Source of the DNA: an uncultured Succiniclasticum sp.
GTDB lineage: Bacteria > Bacillota > Negativicutes > Acidaminococcales > Acidaminococcaceae
Length of the DNA: 64,000 nt
Assembly: GCA_900544275.1 (NCBI GenBank)
Contig: UQUU01000004.1
Coordinates: 143,530-207,529 of the forward strand
Direction: 5' to 3'
Part shown: positions 35,469-44,349 of the stretch, one piece after another
How positions within the stretch are numbered: the first letter of the stretch is position 1
How the letters are laid out: each line of letters starts with the position of its first letter
Position numbers and translations under genes: made by a program
Notes under the pieces: model-generated
What the model saw: only the letters and a program-made list of their open reading frames with translations
Databases searched by the model: none
Told to the model about the DNA's origin: nothing

Positions 35469-35981
35469 ATGGAAGAGAAAAAAATCTACACAGAAGCGGA
35501 AATCGAAGAATTGGCAGAGAGAGCTTCACAAAATGCGATGGAGCATTTTAAACATGGTTTGAACTGTGGAGAATGTGTCTTACAAGGTTTTTTAGATCTG
35601 GGCATCAGCGAATATCCCCCGGAAATCGTCGGACTTGTTTCCGGTATGGGCGGCGGCATGGGCTTTACCAAACACACCTGCGGAGCCGTCAACGCCGGCC
35701 TGGTGGTCATCGGCAGCAAACAGGGGCGTAAAAATCCCTATGCGAAAGAAACCTTTGCAGAACGGGTGGACGAACTGCACCATGAGGGAAGCGGTATTTA
35801 TCCCCGGCACGGCGCTTATGTTAAAGAATTTATTAAAGAATACGGAACAATAGAATGCCGCGACCTCTGCTTCCCCTTTGATGAATCTACGCCTGAAGGG
35901 AAAAAAGACCGCGCCCGTAACTGTAAAAAACTCATCGGCTTCTGCGCAAAAGAAGCGGTCCGCGCTGCCTTAAAGCCCTGA
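35469..35981 (+). CDS. C_GCAxxG_C_C family redox protein
   Basis: 170 residues with the family's spaced cysteines: GLNCGECVLQGF (about 37-48), HTCGAVNAGLVVIG (the C-GCAxxG element), ECRDLCF and CKKLIGFC near the C-terminus. The family (PF09719) is thought to bind metal or Fe-S and often accompanies redox enzymes; no reaction is established. AAGGAGG precedes the ATG. It lies upstream of, and on the same strand as, a CoA-disulfide-reductase-like flavoprotein. Confidence 0.8.
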   Translation: MEEKKIYTEAEIEELAERASQNAMEHFKHGLNCGECVLQGFLDLGISEYPPEIVGLVSGMGGGMGFTKHTCGAVNAGLVVIGSKQGRKNPYAKETFAERVDELHHEGSGIYPRHGAYVKEFIKEYGTIECRDLCFPFDESTPEGKKDRARNCKKLIGFCAKEAVRAALKP

Positions 35982-36196
35982 TATTCCTTACAGTCTTATT
36001 ATTCATTATCGTCAAATACCGGTAGCCCCTGCCACTTATCATTCCTTAAAGCCTTGCTATAAAAGTACCATTTAAAACACTATTCCAGACATACAATACA
36101 GTAAATAAAGCCGACAGTATTTAGTTCTTTATTTTCTCACGTCACGCTTTTACTTTTAGTCGCAGGTCTTTATCTGTATCCAAACTCTATCTGAAA

Positions 36197-36221
36197 GTCA
36201 AAGATGGCAACCATCTTTGAC
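36197..36221 (+). promoter_or_regulatory. Perfect 11-bp inverted repeat just upstream of the flavoprotein ribosome site
   Basis: GTCAAAGATGG, CAA, CCATCTTTGAC, ending ten bases before AAGGAGG. It could be an operator or an mRNA hairpin; there is no T-run. The rest of 35982-36196 is AT-rich without recognised elements. Confidence 0.6.
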
Positions 36222-36244
36222 CGGATTTGAAAAGGAGGTTTATT

Positions 36245-37942
36245 TTGAGCAAACGTATTTTAGTTGTGGGCGGTGTGGCCGGCGGCGCTTCTGCCGCAGC
36301 CCGCGCCAGAAGATTGGACGAAAAGGCGGAGATCGTCATTTTTGAACGGGGGGAGCATGTTTCTTTTTCCAATTGCTCCATGCCCTATTTTCTCAGCCGT
36401 GCCATTGCAGACAGTGCCAGTCTGGTAATGATGGATCCGACGCAATTTAAAAACAAATATAATATCGAAGTGCGGACACAACACGAAGTTACCTCGATCG
36501 ACCGGAGCAAAAAGACGATTCAGGTAAAAAATCTGCTTACCGGGGCTGCCTGTGAAGAACCTTATGACACTTTAATTTTATCCCCCGGCGGCGAACCGGT
36601 CATGCCGAAGGCCATCGAAGGTATCAACAACAAAAATGTGTTCAGTATCCGCAATGTCACAGATATTGCCCGACTGGACAGCTGTCTGCGTACCGGACAG
36701 GTCAATCAGATCGCAGTGGTTGGCGGCGGCGCTCTGGGCTGCGAAGTAGCCGAAAATATTGTGCTGGCGGGGAAACAGGTCACATTGATCGAGGCGGCAG
36801 ATCAGATCTTAACCTTCTTTGATTACGATATGGCTCAGATCCTTCATAAAGAAATGCTGGATCAGGGAATCTCTCTGATCCTTAAGGATGGCGTAAAAAA
36901 AATACGGAACGATTCCATTGAACTGGTCAGCGGCAAAATCGTTCCGGCGCAGGCCGTAGTCATGGCTATCGGCATTCGACCCGAATCCACCCTGGCCAAA
37001 AATGCAGGATTGGAAATTGCGGAAAACGGCTGTATTCGTGTAAACACCAATTATCAGACCTCCGATCCGGACATCTATGCGGTGGGTGATGTCATCGAAG
37101 TATTTAATGCCCTGACCCATAAACCGATGCCCTTAGCCTTGGCTTTCCCCGCTCAATTGGAAGCTCGGGCAGCAGCTGACCATATTTACGGACTGCAGAA
37201 CCGGCAGAAAGGCTTTCTGGGCTCCTCTGTGCTGCGTGTTTTCAACCTGATCGCAGCTTGCACGGGGCTGAACGAAAAAACAGCCAAAGCCGCCGATTTC
37301 TCCTACGATACGGCCTATGTTATCCCCGCCGACAAAGTCAACCTGATGCCTGACAGCCACCCTCTACATTTAAAACTTGTCTTTGAGAAACCCACGGGAC
37401 GCCTGTTGGGCGCGCAAGCCATAGGGCAAAATGCAGCGGATCGTCGGATCGATGTGATTGCGGCCCTCATCTCCATGAACGGAACGCTGGAAGATTTAAA
37501 AAATCTTGATCTGTGCTATGCCCCTGTGGTAAGCACAGTCAAAGACGCTGTACATATGGCAGCTTTGGTGGGGCTGAACCTTTTACACGGAGTTTATCGT
37601 CAGGTACCTCTCACACAAGTAAGGGAATTAGTGGAACACAAGGCCTGCATTATTGACGTACGGGAACAGAAGGAATTTACCCTGGGGCATATAAAAAATG
37701 CTGTCAATATTCCCTTAAGCGAACTGCGCAGCCGAATATCGGAAATTCCCAAAGATCGCCCCGTCTACCTTCACTGCCGTTCCAGCCAGCGCAGCTACAA
37801 CGCTATCATGGCGCTGCAGCATCTGGGCTTTACCAACCTGTATAACATTACCGGCTCGTTCCTGGCACTTTGTCTCTATGAATATCCCCAGGATGTAATG
37901 TTTGCCAGGGAAAAGATCGTAACAGAATATAATTTTACGTAA
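36245..37942 (+). CDS. CoA-disulfide-reductase-like flavoprotein with C-terminal rhodanese domain
   Basis: 565 residues: FAD-binding GGVAGGASAAAR near the N-terminus, the single redox cysteine in SFSNCSMPY (Cys44), a NAD(P)-binding VVGGGALGCEVAE, the YAVGDV FAD motif, a dimerisation domain, and a rhodanese domain with Cys511 in LHCRSSQRS. The layout is that of CoADR-Rhd / NADH-dependent persulfide or polysulfide reductases. The start is a TTG at 36245, six bases after AAGGAGG; a TTG at 36227 would overlap the ribosome site. Likely role: reduction of CoA disulfide, persulfide or polysulfide in the cytoplasm. Confidence 0.88.
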   Translation: MSKRILVVGGVAGGASAAARARRLDEKAEIVIFERGEHVSFSNCSMPYFLSRAIADSASLVMMDPTQFKNKYNIEVRTQHEVTSIDRSKKTIQVKNLLTGAACEEPYDTLILSPGGEPVMPKAIEGINNKNVFSIRNVTDIARLDSCLRTGQVNQIAVVGGGALGCEVAENIVLAGKQVTLIEAADQILTFFDYDMAQILHKEMLDQGISLILKDGVKKIRNDSIELVSGKIVPAQAVVMAIGIRPESTLAKNAGLEIAENGCIRVNTNYQTSDPDIYAVGDVIEVFNALTHKPMPLALAFPAQLEARAAADHIYGLQNRQKGFLGSSVLRVFNLIAACTGLNEKTAKAADFSYDTAYVIPADKVNLMPDSHPLHLKLVFEKPTGRLLGAQAIGQNAADRRIDVIAALISMNGTLEDLKNLDLCYAPVVSTVKDAVHMAALVGLNLLHGVYRQVPLTQVRELVEHKACIIDVREQKEFTLGHIKNAVNIPLSELRSRISEIPKDRPVYLHCRSSQRSYNAIMALQHLGFTNLYNITGSFLALCLYEYPQDVMFAREKIVTEYNFT

Positions 37943-37993
37943 AATGATAGATTTTATAGAACAAAAATCTTAGAAAAATGTTCTGAGTTTAAT

Positions 37994-38040
37994 AAATAAG
38001 CAGCACATTCATCAAATAATTGAGTGCGCTGCTTATTTTA
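37994..38040. terminator. Terminator after the CoADR-rhodanese gene
   Basis: AAATAAGCAGC (37994-38004) pairs with GCTGCTTATTT (38028-38038) with further pairing inside, followed by TATTTCTT. It may also serve the converging DtxR-like gene. Confidence 0.8.
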
Positions 38041-38098
38041 TTTCTTGCTATACCAAACCTCTTCTTCTATTACACGTATTATCGCTGATAAATGAGCG

Positions 38099-38509
38099 TC
38101 ATCCTCGGGTATTCGACGTTACTTCGAGTTTTACACTAAAATCTAAATTTAATCTTTCCAACGTAGAGGCGGGGAGAGCATCCAGCATCGCACAGGCACA
38201 AGAATACATTTCCCTGTCCGTCAAAACCAATCCCATGCGAGAGATGTGATTGACCAGCAGCAAAATATGGCGTTCAAATTGTTTAGCCTTTGCAATTCCA
38301 TTCGGTGTAATTGTAACGCAACAATAGGGATCTTTATTTATCAGCTTTTTATCCCTCAGAACCGAAAGCATTTTGACAACTGACGGTTTTGAAACTTTTA
38401 ATTTTCTTGCAATATCAGCCGATAAAATTTCCGGCTTTGTGATAGATATCTGATAAATTTTATAAAGATACCTCATCTGTGCCATTGTCACTTCTTCCGG
38501 TTCTTCCAT
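38099..38509 (-). CDS. DtxR/MntR-family metal-dependent regulator with altered metal site
   Basis: 136 residues. Winged helix: ILSADIARKLKVSKPSVVKMLSVLRDKKLI (about 28-57), wing VTITPNGIAKAK, then a dimerisation segment RHILLLVNHISRMG and LTDREMYSCACAMLDALP. In DtxR/IdeR the last segment carries C-x-x-E-H; here it reads C104-A-C106-A-M-L-D, so the Glu-His pair is missing and an extra Cys is present. There is no SH3 domain. The gene is preceded by a 38-bp perfect palindrome, suggesting autoregulation. It is the most likely reader of the repeats listed at 47.6, 47.8 and 63.9 kb. Confidence 0.8.
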   Translation of the reverse strand: MEEPEEVTMAQMRYLYKIYQISITKPEILSADIARKLKVSKPSVVKMLSVLRDKKLINKDPYCCVTITPNGIAKAKQFERHILLLVNHISRMGLVLTDREMYSCACAMLDALPASTLERLNLDFSVKLEVTSNTRG

Positions 38510-38579
38510 CGCTTTATTCCTTTCTTCATTTTTATAACCGTCATTGACTCCTGCATAAAATGGTACCTTTTCGTTTTAT

Positions 38580-38617
38580 TAATTCCATTAGTTAGCTATA
38601 GCTAACTAATGGAATTA
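38580..38617. promoter_or_regulatory. 38-bp perfect palindrome, candidate DtxR-family operator
   Basis: The core AGTTAGCTATAGCTAACT (38590-38607) is flanked on both sides by ATTCC-ATT / AAT-GGAAT arms, perfectly symmetric over 38 bases. It lies 71 bases upstream of the regulator and 75 bases past the end of the P19/FTR1 operon. No T-run, so an operator rather than a terminator. Confidence 0.8.
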
Positions 38618-38691
38618 TGACATTTTTATTCGGAAATGTCAATGTTAAAACTATAAATATCTTCCGACCGATAGCCTGATTTTGTTTTTCA

Positions 38692-39225
38692 CTACTTAAT
38701 CGCTCTTTCCAAAGCCATCTGACCTGCTTCAAACAGGGCCTTGTAAGAAATGGTCGCACCGGAAATTGCATCTACTTTATTCAGATCCTGTGTTTTAACC
38801 AGTGTATCCGCATAGCTCTTGTTAGCCCGCAATGCCAATTGTGCTTTATTATAATAAACCTTGTTCTCAATCTTACCATTAGTTTTACCATAGTCTTTAT
38901 CTTTAAGCGTACCATTTTTCAGATATCCTTCAAAACGGGCTGCTGTAATTCTATGGTCTTGAATCGTCAGTAACAGTTTCGCATATTCCCCATCTTCGTC
39001 AGGACGACTTTGCCCTGTAAATGTTCCATTTTTCGCTTTTTGCAAAAGAAAAGCTGTGTCCATTTTAGGCGCTTTAAAAGACATATTATTTTCTTTATTG
39101 CCACTACCAATGCCGGCAGTTTGCCCTTTTATTTGATTTTCTTCTTTGCTACAACCACAAAATACCATACCGCATAAAATTGTCATCCCTAAAAAAAGAA
39201 GAATTCTTTGAAATGTTCTCATCAT
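38692..39225 (-). CDS. FMN-binding-domain lipoprotein (ApbE target)
   Basis: 177 residues. A lipoprotein signal ending FCGC (Cys25), then an FMN_bind domain with the flavinylation motif DAISGAT (152-158), where ApbE attaches FMN to the Thr. It is thus an extracytoplasmic flavoprotein; an ApbE is encoded at 51210. Last gene of the exbB-P19 operon, overlapping the ATPase gene by four bases. In Campylobacter the corresponding place is taken by thioredoxin-like genes, so electron delivery to the ferric iron system is a reasonable inference. Confidence 0.88.
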   Translation of the reverse strand: MMRTFQRILLFLGMTILCGMVFCGCSKEENQIKGQTAGIGSGNKENNMSFKAPKMDTAFLLQKAKNGTFTGQSRPDEDGEYAKLLLTIQDHRITAARFEGYLKNGTLKDKDYGKTNGKIENKVYYNKAQLALRANKSYADTLVKTQDLNKVDAISGATISYKALFEAGQMALERAIK

Positions 39226-39887
39226 CTTTCCTTTTCTGCATCGCGCAGATGCCCATGTTCAATGATCACAATCCTTTTGGCAGCCTTACCTACTTCATCT
39301 GAGTGAGTCACTGTAATAATCGTATGCCCTTCCCGATTGAGCTGACGGAAAATATCCATAACCAGATTCTGATTTTTTTCATCCAGATTACCGGTAGGTT
39401 CATCCGCCAAAATCAATACAGGGTAATTGATTAACGCACGCGCAATGCAAACACGCTGTTGTTCTCCACCGGACAATTCGCTGGGCAGATGATCCGCCCG
39501 GTCAGCTAACCTGACCCGCTCCAGTGCTTCCATAGCCTCCTGCCGGTCAGGAATACTGTGATAATATTGAGCAACCATCAGATTTTCTACAGCAGTCAAA
39601 TAAGGAATCAGGTGAAACTGTTGAAATACCATCCCTACTTTGTCACGACGGATACGAGTTAATTCACTTTTTGTTACTTGCCCCAAATTAATGCCGTCCA
39701 GGATCACCTCTCCGGAAGTATGAGTGTCCATGCAGCCTACAATATTCATCAACGTCGTTTTCCCTGATCCTGAAGGCCCCATAATGGCCAGCCAATCACC
39801 TTTTTCCACTGTCAGATTCACATTTTCAAGAGCAGTTACCCGCCCTCCATATACCATAGATACATCTTTCAAATTTAATAAGCTCAT
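39222..39887 (-). CDS. ABC transporter ATPase, LolD/MacB type (Cj1663-like)
   Basis: 221 residues: Walker A GPSGSGKTT (36-44), Q-loop VFQQFHLIPYLT, signature LSGGEQQR, Walker B LILADEPTG, H-loop VTHSDE. Partner of the two FtsX-type permeases immediately upstream. By order and type it corresponds to the ATPase of the Campylobacter P19 locus. Whether the complex transports a ligand or drives conformational work on the envelope is unknown. Confidence 0.93.
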   Translation of the reverse strand: MSLLNLKDVSMVYGGRVTALENVNLTVEKGDWLAIMGPSGSGKTTLMNIVGCMDTHTSGEVILDGINLGQVTKSELTRIRRDKVGMVFQQFHLIPYLTAVENLMVAQYYHSIPDRQEAMEALERVRLADRADHLPSELSGGEQQRVCIARALINYPVLILADEPTGNLDEKNQNLVMDIFRQLNREGHTIITVTHSDEVGKAAKRIVIIEHGHLRDAEKER

Positions 39888-39896
39888 AACTACTCC

Positions 39897-41039
39897 TTAC
39901 TCTCCGCGCATGACAATGGCGGGGTCAACTTGTGCTGCCGTACGGACAGGCAGCATGGTGGCTGCAGAAGTCACAACAATAGACAAAACAACAGCCATTA
40001 TTGCAATAGGAGCAGAAAGAGGCAGGCTTTGGCCAAAAACACGGAGGCCCACCATTCTGGCAAAAAGATATCCTGCACCGGAACCAATAATGCCTCCAAT
40101 CAGACCAAGCATACAGCTTTCTCCAAAAAACTCGACAGCAATATGAAAATTATCAGCGCCCAACGCTTTTTTCAAACCGATTTCTTTGCGTCGTTCCGAT
40201 ACCACTTCTGTCATGGTCGTACCGACACAGACCAGTGTCAGCAGCAACACTACAATAGTAACCAAAAGTACCAGCGCCTGCAGTTTAGCCAGTACTGTCT
40301 GTTCAGAATGGGCCAATTGCTGTATCGCTTGCGGACGGATCCCCGTATTTTCTACGGTCATCCTCCGAACAAAAGATTCCAAGTCTGCCTTATCTGCCAC
40401 AACGCTGATCTGTACAAGGCTGACCGATTCCTCCTTACCCGTGATTTCCTGCAAGGCTTTCAATTTCATATAAGCGAACTGCTCCTCTTTGCCCCCGGTA
40501 CGAACGATACCGCTTACAATAAAAGGACTCTCCCACTTACCGTCTCCCGTGGCTAGAATAACCCGGGAACCGGGTTTTGCTTTAAATTTTCGCGCAATTT
40601 CATAACCCAGTAAAACCTCTTTTTCATCTACTGGCATAGTCCCATCGATCTGCCAATAAGGACTTACTTTTTTCAACATAGTAAAATCGGTACCGCCAGT
40701 CAAGACCGGAGATTCGTTGATTTTAAGACGTTCATATAAAAAAGGCGCTGCCCCAATAAGCTCATGTCCTTCCAACATCCCATAAACTTTTTCTAACTTT
40801 TTCTGTTCAATAAACGTTTTTCCCTCGCCGGGCAACAAAAGCAGATTTGCCCCATAGGCACGGAACTCTCGGCCCATTTGCCGGGGCACTTCTCTATAAA
40901 CTGTAATCATGCCGGAAATAATCGTTGCGCCGATAGCAACGGCCAAAAGAGCAATGAACATACGCATTTTTCTCCGCAACAAGGCATTCGTTACCATCAC
41001 CAAATACATTTTTATGCTTTTTAGTTTCATCATCATCAC
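39897..41039 (-). CDS. FtsX-like ABC permease, second copy (Cj1662-like)
   Basis: 380 residues: an N-terminal helix (about 25-45), a ~200 residue extracytoplasmic MacB-like domain, and three C-terminal helices with VSERRKEIGLKKALGA between them, the FtsX/MacB signature. Four consecutive ATG codons start the frame; it overlaps the upstream permease by four bases. Confidence 0.9.
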   Translation of the reverse strand: MMMMKLKSIKMYLVMVTNALLRRKMRMFIALLAVAIGATIISGMITVYREVPRQMGREFRAYGANLLLLPGEGKTFIEQKKLEKVYGMLEGHELIGAAPFLYERLKINESPVLTGGTDFTMLKKVSPYWQIDGTMPVDEKEVLLGYEIARKFKAKPGSRVILATGDGKWESPFIVSGIVRTGGKEEQFAYMKLKALQEITGKEESVSLVQISVVADKADLESFVRRMTVENTGIRPQAIQQLAHSEQTVLAKLQALVLLVTIVVLLLTLVCVGTTMTEVVSERRKEIGLKKALGADNFHIAVEFFGESCMLGLIGGIIGSGAGYLFARMVGLRVFGQSLPLSAPIAIMAVVLSIVVTSAATMLPVRTAAQVDPAIVMRGE

Positions 41040-42316
41040 CTGCCATGTAAAACTATCGCCGGCTGCAGGCCAAGCAGAGAGCGAATTGCCGGCAAACTAC
41101 CGAGAAGAAGCATCAGGAACAAAAGGCAAATCAATATGGGGATCACCATCAGGTTCACAGCGATGCTGGAACCAAAAACTGCTTGCCCTATAATTTGGGC
41201 AAAACCCAGCCCTGCACAATAACCTGCAATTCCTCCCAATAGTCCGGTCATAAAAATTTCAGTCAAAACCAGGATCACGACAGAACGATCTGTAGCACCT
41301 AATGCTTTTAGAAGTCCCAATTCTTTACTACGTTCCATAATATTGGCGCTTACCAAATTTGACACTCCCATAGTTGCGCTTAACAAAGATAAAATCGTGA
41401 TCAACAACATTAAAAGTTGGGTCTTGTCCAAGATCCGCCCTTCTGATTCAGCAATCTGGCGGACAGGTCTGGCGACGGAATTACCTATCACTTCTTCAAT
41501 CTGATAGGCTATCGATCCCACATACGCGGTACAATACCATATTTCATATTCCTTTAAGGACAAGCTTTTAGGATTTTCCGCCGCTCTTCGCGCCAGTTCA
41601 TTTTCCGGAGTGGTTATCGCACTGACATTGATCGTATCAATCTTCCCAATCATACCCAAAGCCTGTTGCACCATCGGAAGTTGTCCCACGATCTGTCCGT
41701 CTTCTTCACCGCCTCCGCTCACGATCCCCGTTACTAAAAACTCTGCCTTGATACCATCTTGACAAATATAAGGCAACCGACTGCCGACCGTTACCTTCAA
41801 TTTCTGTGCCAGATTTTTCCCTACCAGGACCCCTTCCGGCACAGTTTCTTTTGGCCAAGTTCCTTCTACCTTCCACCAGGATTTTAAGTATTGTTCACCG
41901 GTAGAAAATTCATCTCCCGTGGGTAATTTCATTAAATGATCGAACCATGTTCCACTCAGCAGCACAGTCTCGCCATTTGCTAACTTTAAAGAGCCTGTAA
42001 GGTGGGGAGAAAAAGCTACAATATTATTGGTCCAGAAAATTGTTTTCAACTTACCAATATCAGCTTCTTTCAGAAATTCTTTAGGTGTTTCACTGTCATC
42101 CAGACCGTAAATATCTTTTAAAATGGAGGCATTTTTCGCTGTTACGGTGATATTGGCTCCAAAAGCCTTCAGTTCCTGATTGACCTTCTCACCCACATCA
42201 AACATAACATTCAGCATCGCTGTCGCCAGAGAAATTCCCAGAGCTGCTGTCAGCGCCACAAAAAGCAGCTGACGCCCCTGCCGCAGTACCGTTCCTTTTA
42301 CCATCTGCCAAAACAA
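41036..42316 (-). CDS. FtsX-like ABC permease, first copy (Cj1661-like)
   Basis: 426 residues with the same plan as its neighbour: an N-terminal helix (LLFVALTAALGISLATAML), a large extracytoplasmic domain, then three helices with MERSKELGLLKALGATDRSV. The two permeases differ strongly in the extracytoplasmic part, so a heterodimer with the 39222 ATPase is likely. Located between the DUF2318 gene and the second permease. Confidence 0.9.
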   Translation of the reverse strand: MFWQMVKGTVLRQGRQLLFVALTAALGISLATAMLNVMFDVGEKVNQELKAFGANITVTAKNASILKDIYGLDDSETPKEFLKEADIGKLKTIFWTNNIVAFSPHLTGSLKLANGETVLLSGTWFDHLMKLPTGDEFSTGEQYLKSWWKVEGTWPKETVPEGVLVGKNLAQKLKVTVGSRLPYICQDGIKAEFLVTGIVSGGGEEDGQIVGQLPMVQQALGMIGKIDTINVSAITTPENELARRAAENPKSLSLKEYEIWYCTAYVGSIAYQIEEVIGNSVARPVRQIAESEGRILDKTQLLMLLITILSLLSATMGVSNLVSANIMERSKELGLLKALGATDRSVVILVLTEIFMTGLLGGIAGYCAGLGFAQIIGQAVFGSSIAVNLMVIPILICLLFLMLLLGSLPAIRSLLGLQPAIVLHGR

Positions 42317-42334
42317 GTTCTCCCCTCCTTCCCT

Positions 42335-43597
42335 TCAGCGGAAATACTTATCCGCTTCATCAAGCGCGGACTGTCTGATCTGCACCTGACCATTATTCAC
42401 ACCATATTCTACCGGGATTGGATTACAGCCTCCCGGCAGTCCTATGGTAGATTTATTCATCACCACATCGCAAAGTTTACAGACAACCTGCCCTTCCCTT
42501 TCAATATATCCAGTAGCGCCACAAATCTCACAAGCATCCAAACCTACGCCATATGCGCTTCCGCCTTTAAGCACGACGATAAAACGTACCATGGCTCCAT
42601 TCTTACTGCGATAAGCAAAACGGTGCAAATGTCCATCATTTACCTTCTCAATGGGAATTGCCACCAAACCATTTTGTGCTTCGATCGGCACAGCAGGGAT
42701 CAATTCTTCTTTTTTATTCGCCCAGGAACTGCCGAAACTTGATAAAAACAACATTAAAAGCAAAGCAATTACGGAGGCCTTGCCCCACCGCTTTTTATGC
42801 ATATCTTCTGCTATGATTTTGCGATATTTCGCAGGATTTGCTCCCATCGGCCGCTGCGGACATCTTTGCAAAAATAAAGCAAAGGGAACCATGAAGACAA
42901 CCAAAAAAACTACGAAAATAAACCAGGATTGATGATCAATCAAAGGCGCCATTAATTGAATCAACCCGCGGATAGGCAAAAATCCTCTACCCATGAGGAT
43001 TTGAATAAGATACACCGTCTGCTGAAAGAAAAGCGCCAAAACCTGGATGGCAAAAACAACAAATAAACGTCGGTCATTCAGTGAGTGAGCCGCATGATAA
43101 ATGAGCCAACTGCTTATAATTGCAATTAGAAGACCTGTAACAAATCCCAACATACGTAAAAGCATATCAAAAGAGAGCGCCGTTTCCACATTTAAGATAG
43201 TGGTAACAGGAATCAACCAGATTTCCATACCGTAGTAGATAAAAAGAGCGATGACATTGATCATTACCGCCCAATTCATCACTTTTCTTGATTTATCAGT
43301 CAAATTTCTTACAAAAAATAAAATACCGATGAGTCCAATCTCGCTTAATATAGACAAAAAAGCCATGATCCCTTCTACGATTTCACGGCTGACAGCATTG
43401 CGGGTCCCCTGCTTTACTGCAATGATAAAAAGGGAAAACCAAAATCCTTTGTAAACAGCTTTTTTAAAGGATCGCAGAAAATTTCCTCCATCAAAGCCCT
43501 TCAAAATGGCCAGCAAGACTGCAAGAGGCGTTAAAAGAGCGGTGCCGAACTCCATTGCAGGTATGAGCTGCTGCAAAAATATCCTCAACATCTGCAT
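42335..43597 (-). CDS. DUF2318 membrane protein with C-terminal Cys-rich domain (Cj1660-like)
   Basis: 420 residues: nine or so membrane helices, then an extracytoplasmic domain ending with CEICGATGYIEREGQ, VVCKLCDVVMN and GGCNP, the DUF2318 motif proposed to bind Fe-S or metal. In Campylobacter the equivalent gene lies between p19 and the FtsX permeases, as here. The start at 43597 (MQMLRIFLQQ) follows AAAGGGA; a longer frame to 43663 crosses a terminator-like hairpin. Possible electron carrier across the membrane; not proven. Confidence 0.85.
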   Translation of the reverse strand: MQMLRIFLQQLIPAMEFGTALLTPLAVLLAILKGFDGGNFLRSFKKAVYKGFWFSLFIIAVKQGTRNAVSREIVEGIMAFLSILSEIGLIGILFFVRNLTDKSRKVMNWAVMINVIALFIYYGMEIWLIPVTTILNVETALSFDMLLRMLGFVTGLLIAIISSWLIYHAAHSLNDRRLFVVFAIQVLALFFQQTVYLIQILMGRGFLPIRGLIQLMAPLIDHQSWFIFVVFLVVFMVPFALFLQRCPQRPMGANPAKYRKIIAEDMHKKRWGKASVIALLLMLFLSSFGSSWANKKEELIPAVPIEAQNGLVAIPIEKVNDGHLHRFAYRSKNGAMVRFIVVLKGGSAYGVGLDACEICGATGYIEREGQVVCKLCDVVMNKSTIGLPGGCNPIPVEYGVNNGQVQIRQSALDEADKYFR

Positions 43598-43620
43598 AAT
43601 CAGAATCCCTTTCCCCAAAA

Positions 43621-43660
43621 AAGAAAATACTGACCGGAGGAAGTTTGTCCCCCGGTCAGG
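43621..43660 (-). terminator. Intra-operon terminator or attenuator between P19 and DUF2318 genes
   Basis: In minus orientation CTGACCGG / CCGGTCAG (43630-43637 with 43652-43659, plus inner GG/CC pairs) is followed by TATTTTCTTTTTT. It would lower expression of the DUF2318-permease part relative to exbB-P19. Confidence 0.7.
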
Positions 43661-43701
43661 CAAAACCTATAATACATACAGCTTATACAAGCTGATGAAA
43701 A

Positions 43702-44256
43702 TTACCAGTTGCGCGGAACATAATCAAACGTCCATTTCATAATCGTCGGTTTCGTCCACAGACGACCGGTCACCCCTGTTTCTTTGTCAATATGCAGGCT
43801 ATAGTTCTGACGAGCGGGACTGTCGATAGCAAATTCACATTCATAGGTACCGGCACCCATCAATTTCAGGTTTGCACCGTAATGAGGACCATCGTCAGCA
43901 CTCATAGGCATAAATACACCTTCAATGGATTTTCCGGTATCCTTTTTTGTAATCTTGTAGTGAACAGTCAGGTAGGGGATCCATTCCCCTACGCCAAAAC
44001 CGCATTCATTTCCTTCCGTAGCATGAATATCTGTTTCCATATGGATATCAGCCTTATCAGGCGGAAGCGTAGATCCCGGAGGATCCATCTGCACCGGTTG
44101 GAAATACACCAACGCACAGTTAAAATGATTTACCGTGTCTTCCTGCTCATCGCCGATCGGATATTCCTGAAAAGCGGCAAAAGCAGAGGCCGAAGACATT
44201 AGAGCTGCTGCAGTTATGCCGGTAACAGCAAATTTTCTCAGTTTTTTGAAATTCAT
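43702..44256 (-). CDS. Periplasmic iron-binding protein of the P19/Tpd/FetP family
   Basis: 184 residues with a cleavable signal (ending ASAFA). The mature part matches P19: HMETDIHATEGNECGFGVGEWIPYLTV, FMPMSADDGPHYGANL and the C-terminal WTFDYVPRNW. In Campylobacter jejuni and E. coli FetP such dimers bind copper and iron via Met, His and Glu and feed ferric iron to the FTR1-type permease. That permease is encoded 93 bases upstream; a hairpin (44306-44337) lies in between. Confidence 0.93.
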   Translation of the reverse strand: MNFKKLRKFAVTGITAAALMSSASAFAAFQEYPIGDEQEDTVNHFNCALVYFQPVQMDPPGSTLPPDKADIHMETDIHATEGNECGFGVGEWIPYLTVHYKITKKDTGKSIEGVFMPMSADDGPHYGANLKLMGAGTYECEFAIDSPARQNYSLHIDKETGVTGRLWTKPTIMKWTFDYVPRNW

Positions 44257-44305
44257 TTTACATTCTCCTTTCGATGTAAGAAAAAATAGAATTTATTGTA
44301 TTATT

Positions 44306-44337
44306 ACATCAGCAGCCAATCATTCTGCCGCTGATGT
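44306..44337 (-). promoter_or_regulatory. Intercistronic hairpin between FTR1 and P19 genes
   Basis: ACATCAGC(G/A)GC arms pair around a 10-base loop (44306-44313 with 44330-44337, extended by inner pairs). No T-run; probably an mRNA-stability element. Confidence 0.45.
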
Positions 44338-44349
44338 GATAATCACGAT

